A stretch of 39,435 bases of DNA from Actinomycetota bacterium (GTDB taxonomy: Bacteria > Actinomycetota > Acidimicrobiia > Acidimicrobiales > Ilumatobacteraceae), in assembly GCA_016213665.1 (NCBI GenBank), contig JACQZX010000100.1:1-39435 (forward strand). The letters run 5' to 3'. A model generated the notes under the pieces. It saw only the letters and a program-made list of their open reading frames with translations. It had not been told where the DNA came from and ran no database searches. The stretch's first letter is position 1, and each line of letters opens with the position of its first letter. A program made the position numbers and the translations under genes. Shown here one piece after another: positions 15,574 to 24,489 of this stretch.

Positions 15574-15770
15574 AGCGGGCGGACGTTCTGTGCTTCTTCG
15601 CCCTTGCGGCCCGGGGCCACATCGAACTCGACGCTCTGACCCTCGACGAGTGACTTGTAGCCCTCGCCCTGGATCTGCGAGAAGTGCACGAACACATCTT
15701 CGCCCTGCTCACGGGAGATGAACCCGTAACCCTTCTCAGCGTTGAAAAACTTGACTGTACCTGTGGCCAT
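15570..15770 (-). CDS. cspA: Cold-shock protein (CspA family)
   Basis: The protein has 66 residues, the standard length for a single cold-shock domain. RNP1 is KGYGFI (residues 13-18) and RNP2 is VFVHFS (about residues 26-31). It binds single-stranded RNA and DNA in the cytoplasm as an RNA chaperone. The ATG has TGAGGG 7 nt upstream. The leader back to the next gene is about 85 nt and includes GTGGGTCCCAC, a perfect 11-nt palindrome, possibly part of a structured 5' UTR as in other csp genes. The SHOCT-like ORF overlaps its stop. Confidence 0.95.
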   Translation of the reverse strand: MATGTVKFFNAEKGYGFISREQGEDVFVHFSQIQGEGYKSLVEGQSVEFDVAPGRKGEEAQNVRPL

Positions 15771-15856
15771 TTTGGGCCCTCACTTCTTTGACGTGGGACC
15801 CACCAAACTGGAAACCCCTTGAGGCACCAATTCTAGCCACCGATTCGATGGTTCAC

Positions 15857-16150
15857 TCACAGCGCGGCAATGATCGCACCCGACCCCACCACAACCAGCA
15901 GCGCGGCCGCGATGATCGCAAACCGTCGGTCGCCGACCGACCACCAGTGAACTCCTAGCGCCGCTACTCGCAGCAACGGAACGGCGACGATCACGGCGAC
16001 TGATATTCCGGCCGCCACGGTACCGAAGTTGCCACCGACGATCGCGCCCACCAGCGACGTCAGCAACACGAGTGCGCTGGCAATGCGCAACGTCGGAGCC
16101 ACTCCTGCGATCGGCGAGTCCAAGCGCGCCGCGTCGTGCCGGTCGTTCAT
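15857..16150 (-). CDS. DUF1634 membrane protein, TSUP partner
   Basis: The protein has 97 residues with three TM helices and a short charged N-terminus (MNDRHDAARLDSPIAG). The pattern, including VPLLRVAALGVHWWSVGDRR between the last two helices, fits DUF1634. These proteins are often encoded directly after TSUP (TauE/SafE) transporters, as here with a 13-nt gap. ATG 16150 is preferred over an upstream in-frame ATG at 16192 that lies within the TSUP gene; AAGGTGG precedes it. Confidence 0.82.
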   Translation of the reverse strand: MNDRHDAARLDSPIAGVAPTLRIASALVLLTSLVGAIVGGNFGTVAAGISVAVIVAVPLLRVAALGVHWWSVGDRRFAIIAAALLVVVGSGAIIAAL

Positions 16151-16163
16151 GCTCGAACCACCT

Positions 16164-17012
16164 TCATGCCCGAACGACCAGTACGACGGCAACGACTACC
16201 AGCGCGGCACTCAGGAATCGTCGCACGTGCGCCGGCCCTAACCGCGATTGCACCGCGGAGCCAACTGTGGCGCCGACAATGCTGCCGGCACAGATAGTGG
16301 CACAGGACAGGAGGTTCAGCCGGTCCTGCAGGGCAAACACGATCAGACCAGCAGCAGACGTGACACCGATCGTGAACGTAGTGGTCGCCGCCGCGACGCG
16401 AACGGGAACGTGCATCACCTCGCTGGTCGCCGGTGTCTTCACGAATCCGCCGCTGGCACCGGAAAGCCCCGCCAGAATCCCCGCCACACCGAACAGGGCA
16501 GCACCAGATGGCAGACGCTTGGCCCGATACGGAACGAAGCCGTCGGCGAGTTGATAGACCCCCGACAATGAGCCAAAGTGCTCGCCGACATCCCCGCTGG
16601 TAAGGCCCTCTGCGGGGAGGTTCCGAATGCCCTTGCGCTTCGCGCTCAAGACGCCGGCGGCGAATGCGACCGCTGCCAGAACAAGCTTTAGCGCTCGATC
16701 GCTGGCGAGTCCGCTCGCTAAGGCGCCCGCCACGGCACCTCCGCTGGCGAACAACTCGGTTGTGATGCCAAGCCGGTGATTGACAAGTCCGGCGGACAAC
16801 TGGCGCGCGCCGGCAGCCGACGACCCAGCGGCCACGGAGACCAACCCGAGCGGCGCTGCCGCCCGCGGCGTCGTCCCGGTCAACACCAGGAACGGCACCA
16901 GTAGAACCGCCCCACCGAGGCCGCCGACGGCACCCACTGCCGAGGTCACGACCGCAAGAGCAAACTCGGTCCAGTTCACGATCCGCCGATATTGCGATGG
17001 AACATCTGGCAA
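16164..17012 (-). CDS. TSUP family (TauE/SafE) transporter
   Basis: The protein has 282 residues with about eight TM helices in two repeats. The repeat signatures are VGAVGGLGGAVLLVPFLVL near the N-terminus and FGVAGILAGLSGASGGFVKT in the middle. The family exports or imports organosulfur or sulfonate compounds, sulfite, or related anions across the membrane. It is followed by its frequent partner DUF1634 and is divergent from the threonine aldolase gene. A GTG start at about 16979 would remove a short hydrophilic N-terminus and is possible. Confidence 0.88.
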   Translation of the reverse strand: MPDVPSQYRRIVNWTEFALAVVTSAVGAVGGLGGAVLLVPFLVLTGTTPRAAAPLGLVSVAAGSSAAGARQLSAGLVNHRLGITTELFASGGAVAGALASGLASDRALKLVLAAVAFAAGVLSAKRKGIRNLPAEGLTSGDVGEHFGSLSGVYQLADGFVPYRAKRLPSGAALFGVAGILAGLSGASGGFVKTPATSEVMHVPVRVAAATTTFTIGVTSAAGLIVFALQDRLNLLSCATICAGSIVGATVGSAVQSRLGPAHVRRFLSAALVVVAVVLVVRA

Positions 17013-17080
17013 AGTCTGCCAGCGACCAGAACCACCACCGCAATCGTGTGGACGCTTGCGCGCACTCCTACAGTGACGGA

Positions 17081-18130
17081 ATGGCTTCGACGAGACCGAT
17101 CGAACTCCGCAGCGACAACTGTGCCGGCGTCGCGCCTGAGATCCTGGCCGCCATCGAATCCGCCAATACAGGATCAGCGTTGGCTTATGGCGGCGACGCG
17201 ATCACGACTCAGCTCGGCGAACTCACCCGCGAGGTCTTTCAGGATCCGGAGGCGAGGATCTTCCCAGTCCACACGGGTACCGCCGCCAATTCACTGGCTT
17301 TGTCTGCGCTTTGTCCTCCGTGGGGAAGCGTGCTGTGTCACGAGACTGCTCACATCTTCGTCAATGAAGGCGGCGCGACATCTATGTTCGGAGCCGGTGC
17401 CGTGATGCGCGGACTCAGCGGATCCGACTTCAAGTTGCATGTCGAGCAGATTCAACACGCGTTCGACACCGCGTTATGGGACGACGCTCACTTCTCCCAG
17501 CCGTCGGTTCTCTCGATCACCTGTCCGACCGACTTCGGGACGTTGTACACGCCGGCGGAGGTGAAGACCCTCGCCGACCTGGCTGCTTCGCGAAAGCTGC
17601 GCATGCACCTGGATGGGGCCCGACTGGCCAACGCGCTCGCAGCCCTCAAGTGCACACCAGCCGATCTCACCAAGCGCGCCGGCGTAAATGCGTTCTCCTT
17701 GGGTGCAACCAAGAACGGAGCACTCAGTTGCGACGCGATCGTGAGCTTCGACGCGCAGGCAAGCGACCAGTTGTTCTATCGGATCAAGCGTGCGGGCCAA
17801 GTCGCCAGCAAGATGCGATTCCAGTCAGTTCAGTTGGTGGCTTACATGACTGACGGCCTGTGGTTGCGGCTGGCACAACGCGCCAACGAAGCCATGCAGC
17901 TCTTGGCAACCGGTCTGCGAAACCTCGGCACCCAACTGGTCGCCGATCCGCAAGCCAACATGTTGTTCGCTCGCGTGGGCCAGCCTGCGCTCGATCGCCT
18001 GGCAGCCGCCAACATTCTCTTCTACCCAATGGGCGATGGGGTGCTGCGATTCGTCACCAGCTTCCAGACCACCGACGAGGACGTCGCGGAAGTGTTGCGA
18101 CGAGCCGAGATTGCGCTCAATCCAAGCTGA
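17081..18130 (+). CDS. ltaE: Low-specificity L-threonine aldolase (PLP)
   Basis: The protein has 349 residues, the usual length. It splits threonine or allo-threonine to glycine and acetaldehyde. Family features are IELRSDNCAGVAPEIL at the N-terminus, ALAYGGDAITTQLGE, PVHTGTAANSLAL, HLDGARLANAL (the Asp contacting the PLP pyridine N) and FSLGATKNG with the Schiff-base Lys211. ATG 17081 is chosen because the upstream in-frame extension is not conserved-looking. The 3' end overlaps the convergent Dabb gene by 14 nt. Confidence 0.92.
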   Translation: MASTRPIELRSDNCAGVAPEILAAIESANTGSALAYGGDAITTQLGELTREVFQDPEARIFPVHTGTAANSLALSALCPPWGSVLCHETAHIFVNEGGATSMFGAGAVMRGLSGSDFKLHVEQIQHAFDTALWDDAHFSQPSVLSITCPTDFGTLYTPAEVKTLADLAASRKLRMHLDGARLANALAALKCTPADLTKRAGVNAFSLGATKNGALSCDAIVSFDAQASDQLFYRIKRAGQVASKMRFQSVQLVAYMTDGLWLRLAQRANEAMQLLATGLRNLGTQLVADPQANMLFARVGQPALDRLAAANILFYPMGDGVLRFVTSFQTTDEDVAEVLRRAEIALNPS

Positions 18131-18410
18131 ACTGGGCGGCGCAGCGCGTGCTGTACGGCGCGAGGTAGGTATTGACAACTTCCTTGTGCCGCGGATGATC
18201 GCGGTAGACCAGGTAATCACCGATGTCGGCGAAGGTTGCGGTGACGACGTAGTCGTAGTTGGTGACCGCGGTGCCCAGATCGGGCCCGTGCTGATACGAC
18301 ACGATCTCGGGAATCAGTCCCGGAAGTTGGTCGAGTGCATCCCCGGCCGCGGAACTGTGCGCATCGCCGACACCTTCGTTCCACTTCAAGAGCACCACAT
18401 GTCGAATCAC
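18117..18410 (-). CDS. Dabb (stress-responsive A/B barrel) protein
   Basis: The protein has 97 residues and a typical Dabb domain: MIRHVVLLKWNEGV at the start, LPGLIPEIVSYQHGPDLG in the middle and DYLVYRDHPRHKEVVNTYL near the end with the family His. It forms dimeric ferredoxin-like barrels; some members are polyketide cyclases. Its ATG overlaps the P450 stop (ATGA), so it is co-translated with that P450 and may act on the same pathway. Confidence 0.88.
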   Translation of the reverse strand: MIRHVVLLKWNEGVGDAHSSAAGDALDQLPGLIPEIVSYQHGPDLGTAVTNYDYVVTATFADIGDYLVYRDHPRHKEVVNTYLAPYSTRCAAQFSLD

Positions 18411-19636
18411 TTCTGGCTCTCCAGTCGCAAAGCAGTGAGTCCGCGTATTACGAAGTTCGGATGATACGTGGGTGTCTCCGCAAGCGCGAGCGTCGGGAAG
18501 CGCTCCGCGAGTCCGGCGACGGAGACCTCGATCTCCTGGCGGGCCAACGGTGCTCCCACGCAGAAATGGATTCCGCCACCGAAACCGATGTGGGCGGTGT
18601 CGCCGCGAGCGATGTCGAATAGATCGGGGTTGTCGAAGCGCCGCGGATCGCGTTGGGCCGAGCCAAACAGCATCGCGATCTCGTCACCCACTTCGATCGG
18701 TTGGCCCGCAATCACGACACCGTCTTCGAGTGCCCACCGTTCGAACAGTTGCAGCGGCGAATCCCACCGCAGCATCTCCTCGACGGCGACCCGCGGCGCC
18801 ACTTCTCCCCCAGTCACGCGTTGCCACTCGCCCTCGTGGGAGAGAATCGCGCGCATACCGTTACCGAGCGTGTTGACGGTTGCTTCGTGGCCGGCCTCCA
18901 GCAAGACCATCGTGGTGGAGACGATCTCGTCCTCGGTCAAGACATCGCCCTCGTCCTCGACGGCAACAAGCGCGGAAACCAGCAGATCATCTGGTTGAGC
19001 GCGCTTCTTCGAAATCAGCGACTTCGTGTAATCGATGTACTCGGCGGCGGCACTGTTGGCGCCCTCGCGTATGGCATCTGTGGTACTCAGTTCGTACATC
19101 TTCACGATCGCGTGCGACCAGTCGAGTAGCAGCTTGGTATCGGTACGCGGCACACCGAGCATCGAACAGATGACGGCCACCGAGAACGGTTGTGCGTAAT
19201 CACCGAGCAGCTCGAAGGTGCCCAGGTCACGACAATGGTCGAGCAACTCGTCGGCGAACCCCTGCACGGTCGGACGCATGGCTGTCACCGCCCTCGGGGT
19301 GAACACCTTCGAGACCAACCGGCGAATGCGCGTGTGATCCGGTGGCTCAAGGCATAGAAGCGACCACCGTTCGTGCTGCTGGAATGCCGCCCAGCGCGCG
19401 TCCGGCTCCGCCCGACGGAGCTGTGCGTGCGTATAGAGATGGCTGTAACTGCGACCAAGTCGACGATCGCGCAGACACTCGTAGGCATCCGCAAAGCGGG
19501 TCAGCGTCCATTGGCCCGTGCGTTCATTCCGGAAGATGGGCGTGGCCTCGCGTAGTTCATTGAGTACCGGGTACGGGTCGGCGATGAAGCCCGGATCGTC
19601 GACATCGAATCGTGCGATCACGTTCTCCAGGCTCAT
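18407..19636 (-). CDS. Cytochrome P450
   Basis: The protein has 409 residues from ATG 19636 (preceded by GAGG; the upstream ATG at 19672 is less likely). The K-helix ExxR is in VEEMLRWDSP and the heme loop is FGGGIHFCVGAPLAR with Cys359. The I-helix reads LLEAGHEATVNTLG: the residue at the usual catalytic Thr is Ala (AGHEA rather than AGHET), as in P450eryF, which uses substrate hydroxyl instead. It needs an external ferredoxin and reductase; a ferredoxin is encoded at 22950-23153. The substrate is unknown. It is coupled to the Dabb gene. Confidence 0.93.
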   Translation of the reverse strand: MSLENVIARFDVDDPGFIADPYPVLNELREATPIFRNERTGQWTLTRFADAYECLRDRRLGRSYSHLYTHAQLRRAEPDARWAAFQQHERWSLLCLEPPDHTRIRRLVSKVFTPRAVTAMRPTVQGFADELLDHCRDLGTFELLGDYAQPFSVAVICSMLGVPRTDTKLLLDWSHAIVKMYELSTTDAIREGANSAAAEYIDYTKSLISKKRAQPDDLLVSALVAVEDEGDVLTEDEIVSTTMVLLEAGHEATVNTLGNGMRAILSHEGEWQRVTGGEVAPRVAVEEMLRWDSPLQLFERWALEDGVVIAGQPIEVGDEIAMLFGSAQRDPRRFDNPDLFDIARGDTAHIGFGGGIHFCVGAPLARQEIEVSVAGLAERFPTLALAETPTYHPNFVIRGLTALRLESQK

Positions 19637-19698
19637 GGCACTTGCCTCGCTTCCACATACGTATCCTGGCACGACAAGTCGTAGCAGAAACGAGTCCG

Positions 19699-21711
19699 AT
19701 GTCGGCGACGCACCCTCACTTTGCCCAACCGTTGCGGCTGCGGCACGTCACGCTGCGTAACCGCATCGTCTTCGGCGCGCATACCACCAACATGAGCGAG
19801 GGCGGCCTTCCGGGCGCCCGCCATCTCGGCTACTACCTCGAGCGCGCTCGCGGAGGGGCAGCGATGATCGTCGTCGAACCTGTGCCCGTCCACGCGACGG
19901 CAGTTCTCACCCGCGGCAACTTCCGCCACAGCGACGACGCCGTGATTCCGGGCTTCCGCGCCATCACCGACGCATGCCGAGCCGAGGGCGCCGTAATGAT
20001 CCAACAGCTGTACCACGTCGGCCAGCACGGCGACTTCGACAACAGCTATCAACCGTCGTGGTCGCCTTCGGGGCTGCCGTCGTACCACGACAACGACGGC
20101 AGCCACCAAATGACCGAGGACGAAATCGAGGAGATCATCGCGGCCTTCGTCGCCGCCGCCGACCGCGCCAAGAGGTGCGGATTCGACGGGGTCGAATTGT
20201 TCGCTGCCTACAACAGTCTGATCGATCAGTTCTGGCTCGGCTGGTCGAACCGTCGAACCGATCGTTGGGGCGGCTCGTTCGAGAACCGGATGCGGTTTTC
20301 GAACGACATCATGCGGCGTATTCGCGAACTGGTCGGTGACGACTTCGTCATCGGCCTAGCAGTGAGCATCGACGCAGGCGTGCCAGCCGCGTTGCAGATC
20401 GACGAACTTTGCGAGATAGCGGCCTGGCACGACGAGCGTCGGCTGATGGACTACATAACCTGCGGAACCGGAAGCTATTTCAGTTTCGACAAGATCATCC
20501 CTACCTACCAACAGCCCGACAAACTCGGCGTCCCGTACGCAGAACGCCTCAAGCTGGTCGTGCACAACGCCAAGGTGCAGGCGGAGAGCCACGTGCGCAC
20601 AGCCGAGAACGCCGAGGCCGTCATTGCAGCGGGTCAAGCCGACTTGGTGAGCATCGTACGCGGCCAGATTGCGGACCCGTACCTCGTCGAGAAGGCGCTG
20701 ACCGGTCGAGCCGACCAGGTGCGCGAGTGCATTTCGTGCAACCAGATGTGCTGGGGTCGTCGCTCGCGCGACTACTGGATCTCGTGTCTTGTCAATCCTT
20801 CCGTGGGCCGCGAATTCGAGTGGGGCGGCGACACCTTCGAACGAGCTGCGCATCCACGGGCGGTTCTGATTGTCGGAGCGGGACCAGCGGGTCTCGAGAC
20901 AGCGCGGGTGGCCGCCGAGCGCGGGCACCGAGTAACCATTGCTGAGGCCGGCCCCGAAGTCGGCGGTGCCTTCCGGTTGGCCGGGCTCCAGCCACGCAGA
21001 GCGCAGATAACCGACCTGATCGGTTGGTACGAGCGCGAGTTGCAGCGACTCGACGTGCGAGTTCTGGTCAACAACCCGATGCTCGCCGACGACATCATCA
21101 CCGCCAAGCCCGACGTGGTTGTGATGGCAACCGGTTCGCAGCCCACCGGCACCGGCTTTCAGCGGCAGTTGCCGCTGATGGCAGAGCTGCCCGGCATCGA
21201 CCATTCCAATGTTTGTTCCATCGAGGACATCATGTCTCACCGGTTTCGACCCGGGTCACGAGTGATAGTTCTCGATGACACGGGTGATTGGCGTGGCGGA
21301 GGCACCGCGTGGCACCTAGCCGAACGCGATCACAAGGTCACGGTGGTCACGCCCTACCCGATGGTTGGTTTCTGGGTTCAACGCACAGCCGGTGACTATG
21401 AGCTTCGTGCCCGGCTCGCGCGTTTGGGCGCCGACTGGCTCACAGAGTCTGCGATCACGGAGTGGACCGGCTCGGCCGCGATCGTGCGCAACCTGCTTGA
21501 CGGGAGCGTGCAGAGCATTGCAGCCGACGCGCTGGTGTTGGCAACCACCAATACTTCCGAAACGGACGTTGTAGATGAGTTGACGGCGCTCCTCGGCGCT
21601 GCCGATGTCGGGCGGCAGCTGCCGGAGGTTCATCTCGCCGGTGACGTTGTCGCCGCGCGCTCGGCGGTGCATGCGATCTACGAAGGGCGTTCGCTGGGCA
21701 TGCGTCTCTAG
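19699..21711 (+). CDS. Old-yellow-enzyme type FMN/[4Fe-4S]/FAD oxidoreductase
   Basis: The protein has 670 residues from ATG 19699. The N-terminal TIM barrel (about residues 1-330) has QPLRLRHVTLRNRIVFGAHT and RTDRWGGSFENRMRF. The iron-sulfur motif is Cys344, Cys347, Cys351 and Cys363 (CISCNQMC and later ISC). The C-terminal Rossmann domains begin VLIVGAGPAGLETARVAAERG. This matches the 2,4-dienoyl-CoA reductase / trimethylamine dehydrogenase / N-demethylase family. It is flanked by P450 genes on the opposite strand, suggesting degradation of a terpenoid, steroid or N-methyl compound; the substrate is not readable. It converges on the second P450 with a 13-nt gap. Confidence 0.9.
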   Translation: MSATHPHFAQPLRLRHVTLRNRIVFGAHTTNMSEGGLPGARHLGYYLERARGGAAMIVVEPVPVHATAVLTRGNFRHSDDAVIPGFRAITDACRAEGAVMIQQLYHVGQHGDFDNSYQPSWSPSGLPSYHDNDGSHQMTEDEIEEIIAAFVAAADRAKRCGFDGVELFAAYNSLIDQFWLGWSNRRTDRWGGSFENRMRFSNDIMRRIRELVGDDFVIGLAVSIDAGVPAALQIDELCEIAAWHDERRLMDYITCGTGSYFSFDKIIPTYQQPDKLGVPYAERLKLVVHNAKVQAESHVRTAENAEAVIAAGQADLVSIVRGQIADPYLVEKALTGRADQVRECISCNQMCWGRRSRDYWISCLVNPSVGREFEWGGDTFERAAHPRAVLIVGAGPAGLETARVAAERGHRVTIAEAGPEVGGAFRLAGLQPRRAQITDLIGWYERELQRLDVRVLVNNPMLADDIITAKPDVVVMATGSQPTGTGFQRQLPLMAELPGIDHSNVCSIEDIMSHRFRPGSRVIVLDDTGDWRGGGTAWHLAERDHKVTVVTPYPMVGFWVQRTAGDYELRARLARLGADWLTESAITEWTGSAAIVRNLLDGSVQSIAADALVLATTNTSETDVVDELTALLGAADVGRQLPEVHLAGDVVAARSAVHAIYEGRSLGMRL

Positions 21712-21724
21712 TCGGTGGTGACCG

Positions 21725-22930
21725 TTACTTCACCGGAAACACGACTGCACACTTACGTGGGCCGCGAACCTGGCCGCCGGCCCATGTGACCGACTCCGGG
21801 TCGGCGAGCGCGAATTGTGGAATCCGCTCGAGCCATGTCTGAAGTGCGACACGCAATTCGAGGCGGGCCAGATTCGAACCCGCACACCGATGAATTCCAG
21901 CACCGAATGCCACGTGCCGATTGACTTGCCGATCGAGGATGACCTGTTCGGGTTGGTCGAACTGCCGAGGATCGCGATTGGCAGCAGGAAAGGCCATAAG
22001 TATCCGGTCACCGGCGTGCATGGGGCATCCCTGGAACTCGACGTCGCGGTCGACAATTCGCGCCATCGTCACCGGCGCGTACACGCGCAACAGTTCTTCG
22101 ATGGCGGTAGGCCACAGGTCGGGCTCGGCGACCAATCGCGCGCAATGCTCGGGATTCTGGGCGAGGTGCCACAGCGAGGCGCCAATCGCCGACCAGGTGG
22201 TGTCGACGCCGGCAACGAGCATCAGATTGCACACTCCGTGCACGTATTGCTCGGGTACCTTCTCGCCGTCGACCTCGCTGTTCAACAGCGTGGTGATCAA
22301 GTCGTCGTCGCGCGGGTTCGCCTTGCGGTCGTCGATCTCGGCTCGGAAGTAGTCGAGAATCTTCATCCGCGAGGCGAATCGCACCTTGGCATCGGTGAGG
22401 CCGACCTCCAGCACACCGCGCACCCACGACGTGAACTCGTCGGACATTTCGGTCGGAACGCCGAGCATCGTCGCGATCACGCGCACAGGGATTTGCTGCG
22501 CGTAATCGGCGGCGGCATCGGCGGCGCCAACGCCGGCAAAGCCGTCGATCAGTTGATTGCACAGGTCGCCAGTGCTTTGCTCGTACTTGGCCACGGCCTG
22601 GGGTGCGAAGAACGGCAGGATCAGACGTCGGTGCCAGTGATGTTCCGGCGGGTCACTGCTGATCGGTGGCGCGGCGACGCCGCCGTAGGCACCTTCGAAC
22701 TGCATCTGCGGCGGTGGAGTTACAAGGATAGAGCGCGACGTGAACAGGTCGTGCTCGTGGGCCATGGCGACGATATCGACATAGCGAGTGGGCAGCCAGG
22801 AACCACCCCAGCGTTCGGTCCGCGCGATCGGGCACGCTGATTCGCGGATCTCGTCGATCACAGGGAAGGGGTCGATGAGATACTGGGGATCGAAGATGTC
22901 GAAGTCGGTGTGCGGATCAGTGCTGGTCAT
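21725..22930 (-). CDS. Cytochrome P450 with normal Thr I-helix
   Basis: The protein has 401 residues. The I-helix is LVAGVDTTWSAIG with the acid-Thr pair intact, the ExxR is in IEELLRVYAP, and the heme loop FGAGIHRCAGSNLAR gives Cys349. It is a class I bacterial P450, similar in type to the CYP families of sterol- or terpene-degrading actinobacteria. The ferredoxin gene lies 19 nt upstream on the same strand, so the two form a natural redox pair in one transcript. Confidence 0.93.
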   Translation of the reverse strand: MTSTDPHTDFDIFDPQYLIDPFPVIDEIRESACPIARTERWGGSWLPTRYVDIVAMAHEHDLFTSRSILVTPPPQMQFEGAYGGVAAPPISSDPPEHHWHRRLILPFFAPQAVAKYEQSTGDLCNQLIDGFAGVGAADAAADYAQQIPVRVIATMLGVPTEMSDEFTSWVRGVLEVGLTDAKVRFASRMKILDYFRAEIDDRKANPRDDDLITTLLNSEVDGEKVPEQYVHGVCNLMLVAGVDTTWSAIGASLWHLAQNPEHCARLVAEPDLWPTAIEELLRVYAPVTMARIVDRDVEFQGCPMHAGDRILMAFPAANRDPRQFDQPEQVILDRQVNRHVAFGAGIHRCAGSNLARLELRVALQTWLERIPQFALADPESVTWAGGQVRGPRKCAVVFPVK

Positions 22931-22949
22931 CGGTCGGTCAGGGTGCCCT

Positions 22950-23153
22950 TCAAATCGAGTCTTGTTCGATGGTGATCGCGCCCTCGGGGCAATTGCCCGC
23001 GGCGCGCATTGCCTTCGAGTGCTGATCTAAGGGCACATCCCCATCGACAAGCAACACCGCATTGCCGTAATCGTCGCTACCGAACAGTTCCGGCGCGGCA
23101 ATAGCGCACATCTGGTGCCCGTGGCATGAATCAGCATCGAGTCGGATTTTCAC
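22950..23153 (-). CDS. P450-type ferredoxin, His in the cluster motif
   Basis: The protein has 67 residues. Cluster ligands are Cys10, Cys16 and Cys54 (CHGHQMC and later NCPEGAI); the position that is Cys in [4Fe-4S] ferredoxins is His13. Such C-x2-H-x2-C-xn-CP ferredoxins are known partners of actinobacterial P450s and usually carry a [3Fe-4S] cluster. It delivers electrons from an NAD(P)H reductase to the P450 encoded immediately downstream. No reductase gene is recognised in this window. Confidence 0.92.
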   Translation of the reverse strand: MKIRLDADSCHGHQMCAIAAPELFGSDDYGNAVLLVDGDVPLDQHSKAMRAAGNCPEGAITIEQDSI

Positions 23154-23175
23154 AACGGCAAGTGTCGCGCAAACG

Positions 23176-24489
23176 TCAGCCCATCACTGTGCCCGAAGTG
23201 TGACTTTTCTCGCGCAAGCGCGAGAAGGCCGCCAGGTTGATTTCACGTCCCGTCCGGGGTCCGTGGAATTGCACGGGATGATGGTCGTGGTCGTGCCCGC
23301 TCGCTTCGGCGTCGATGATGTCGCGCATGAACTTGCCAACGATCGGCGCGTTCTTGAACTGGTTGCCACTGGTACCGCACGCCATGAAGTAGCCGGGGAG
23401 ATCGCTCTTGTCGTAGATCGGAACCCAGTCGTCGGCGACGTCGTACAGCGCTGCCAGCCCCACAGGTCGATGCGGCACGCCCAGCACAGGCACCCGCCGG
23501 GCAAGTCGCATCATCGATACCTCGAATTGCTCGACCGTCGGATTCGCTTCGTAGTGGTCGGGATCATCGATCCAATGGAGTTCGTCGCACTCCGGTTCGG
23601 TTCCCCCGACCAGCCACGTGCCGCCAATGTGCGGACGGATGTATTGGCCAATGTCGAGGTCGGTGACTGCGGGGAGCCCGTCCTCAAGCCGGAGCCCGCT
23701 GGGGGCAGTGACGGTGAAGACTTCCTGCCGCAATGGCCGATTACGGATTCGCATGCCGTCGGCGACGCCGGCCATGCGGTTGATCAGGCTCGAGTGCGGG
23801 CCCCCGACATTGACCACCACCGGCGCATTGATGACTTCGCCGCTCGCGAGCACCACACCACCCACTCGCTCGCTCCCCAGTTCGGTTCGCCGATCGATGC
23901 TGACGACCTGCTCACGGAATCGGAACTGCGCCCCATGCAGGCGGGCCGCGAACGCAAGGTTACGCGCGGCCAACATCGGGTCGTCGATGAATCCCGATTC
24001 CGGCTCCAATATGGCGCTGAGTTCGGTGGCGGCATCCTCGCCGAACTCAGGATCGTCGATCAGTTTCGGCGGGTAGTAGCAACCGAGGTCAACCCCGGGG
24101 AGCAAGTCGTGAAGCCCGGCAGGGCTGACCACCGTGTACTTGATACCGACGTCGTCCCACAGCTGTTTGATTCGTTCGCTGCCATCGCCAGGCGTCTCGA
24201 AGATGCACATGCCAGTACGCACGAACCGCGCCATGCCGTCGGGGTCGACCACGCCGAGGTGGCCTTCCCAGTCGTGCCACATAACGGCTGCTTCCCAAGC
24301 GGTGAGCACCGAATCGAGCGTGGAGTAGCTGAAGCGGATGATCGAGACCGACGAGCTGGTGGAACCCGCTCCAGCGGAGGGGCCCTTGTCGACCACGACT
24401 ACCTTGCGGCCCCCGCGAGCCAGCTCCAATGCAACCGACGACCCGATTACGCCGGCACCGATCACAACAGCGTCGACCGTGTCGTTCAT
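23176..24489 (-). CDS. DAO-family FAD oxidoreductase (sarcosine/dimethylglycine oxidase-like)
   Basis: The protein has 437 residues. The FAD-binding VVIGAGVIGSSVALELARGG lies at residues 8-27, and the covalent-flavin-type or substrate region includes SVSIIRFSYSTLDSVLTAW. The C-terminus has ACGTSGNQFKNAPIVGKFM, typical of glycine/sarcosine oxidase relatives, then a His/Asp cluster (HDHDHHP). ATG 24489 overlaps the VIT stop (ATGA). The family oxidises secondary amines to imines with H2O2 or ETF as acceptor. The substrate is unknown; N-methyl amino acids are possible in view of the demethylase-like gene at 19699. Confidence 0.87.
   Translation of the reverse strand: MNDTVDAVVIGAGVIGSSVALELARGGRKVVVVDKGPSAGAGSTSSSVSIIRFSYSTLDSVLTAWEAAVMWHDWEGHLGVVDPDGMARFVRTGMCIFETPGDGSERIKQLWDDVGIKYTVVSPAGLHDLLPGVDLGCYYPPKLIDDPEFGEDAATELSAILEPESGFIDDPMLAARNLAFAARLHGAQFRFREQVVSIDRRTELGSERVGGVVLASGEVINAPVVVNVGGPHSSLINRMAGVADGMRIRNRPLRQEVFTVTAPSGLRLEDGLPAVTDLDIGQYIRPHIGGTWLVGGTEPECDELHWIDDPDHYEANPTVEQFEVSMMRLARRVPVLGVPHRPVGLAALYDVADDWVPIYDKSDLPGYFMACGTSGNQFKNAPIVGKFMRDIIDAEASGHDHDHHPVQFHGPRTGREINLAAFSRLREKSHTSGTVMG

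Noticed and set aside
15467-15712. Arg-rich ORF in a third frame across cspA
   Set aside because: It is a shadow of cspA and the SHOCT-like frame; its Arg/Ser-rich composition is the usual artefact of high-GC alternate frames.
15573-15770. prfB-like +1 frameshift at the cspA stop
   Set aside because: The +1 frame after CTC-TGA leads to a short Arg/Gln-rich shadow; the protein-like frame is -1 and has no slippery heptamer.
16147-17043. 298-residue minus-strand ORF overlapping the TSUP gene
   Set aside because: It is an out-of-frame shadow with Arg/Gly-rich low-quality sequence; the TSUP frame has clear TM repeats.
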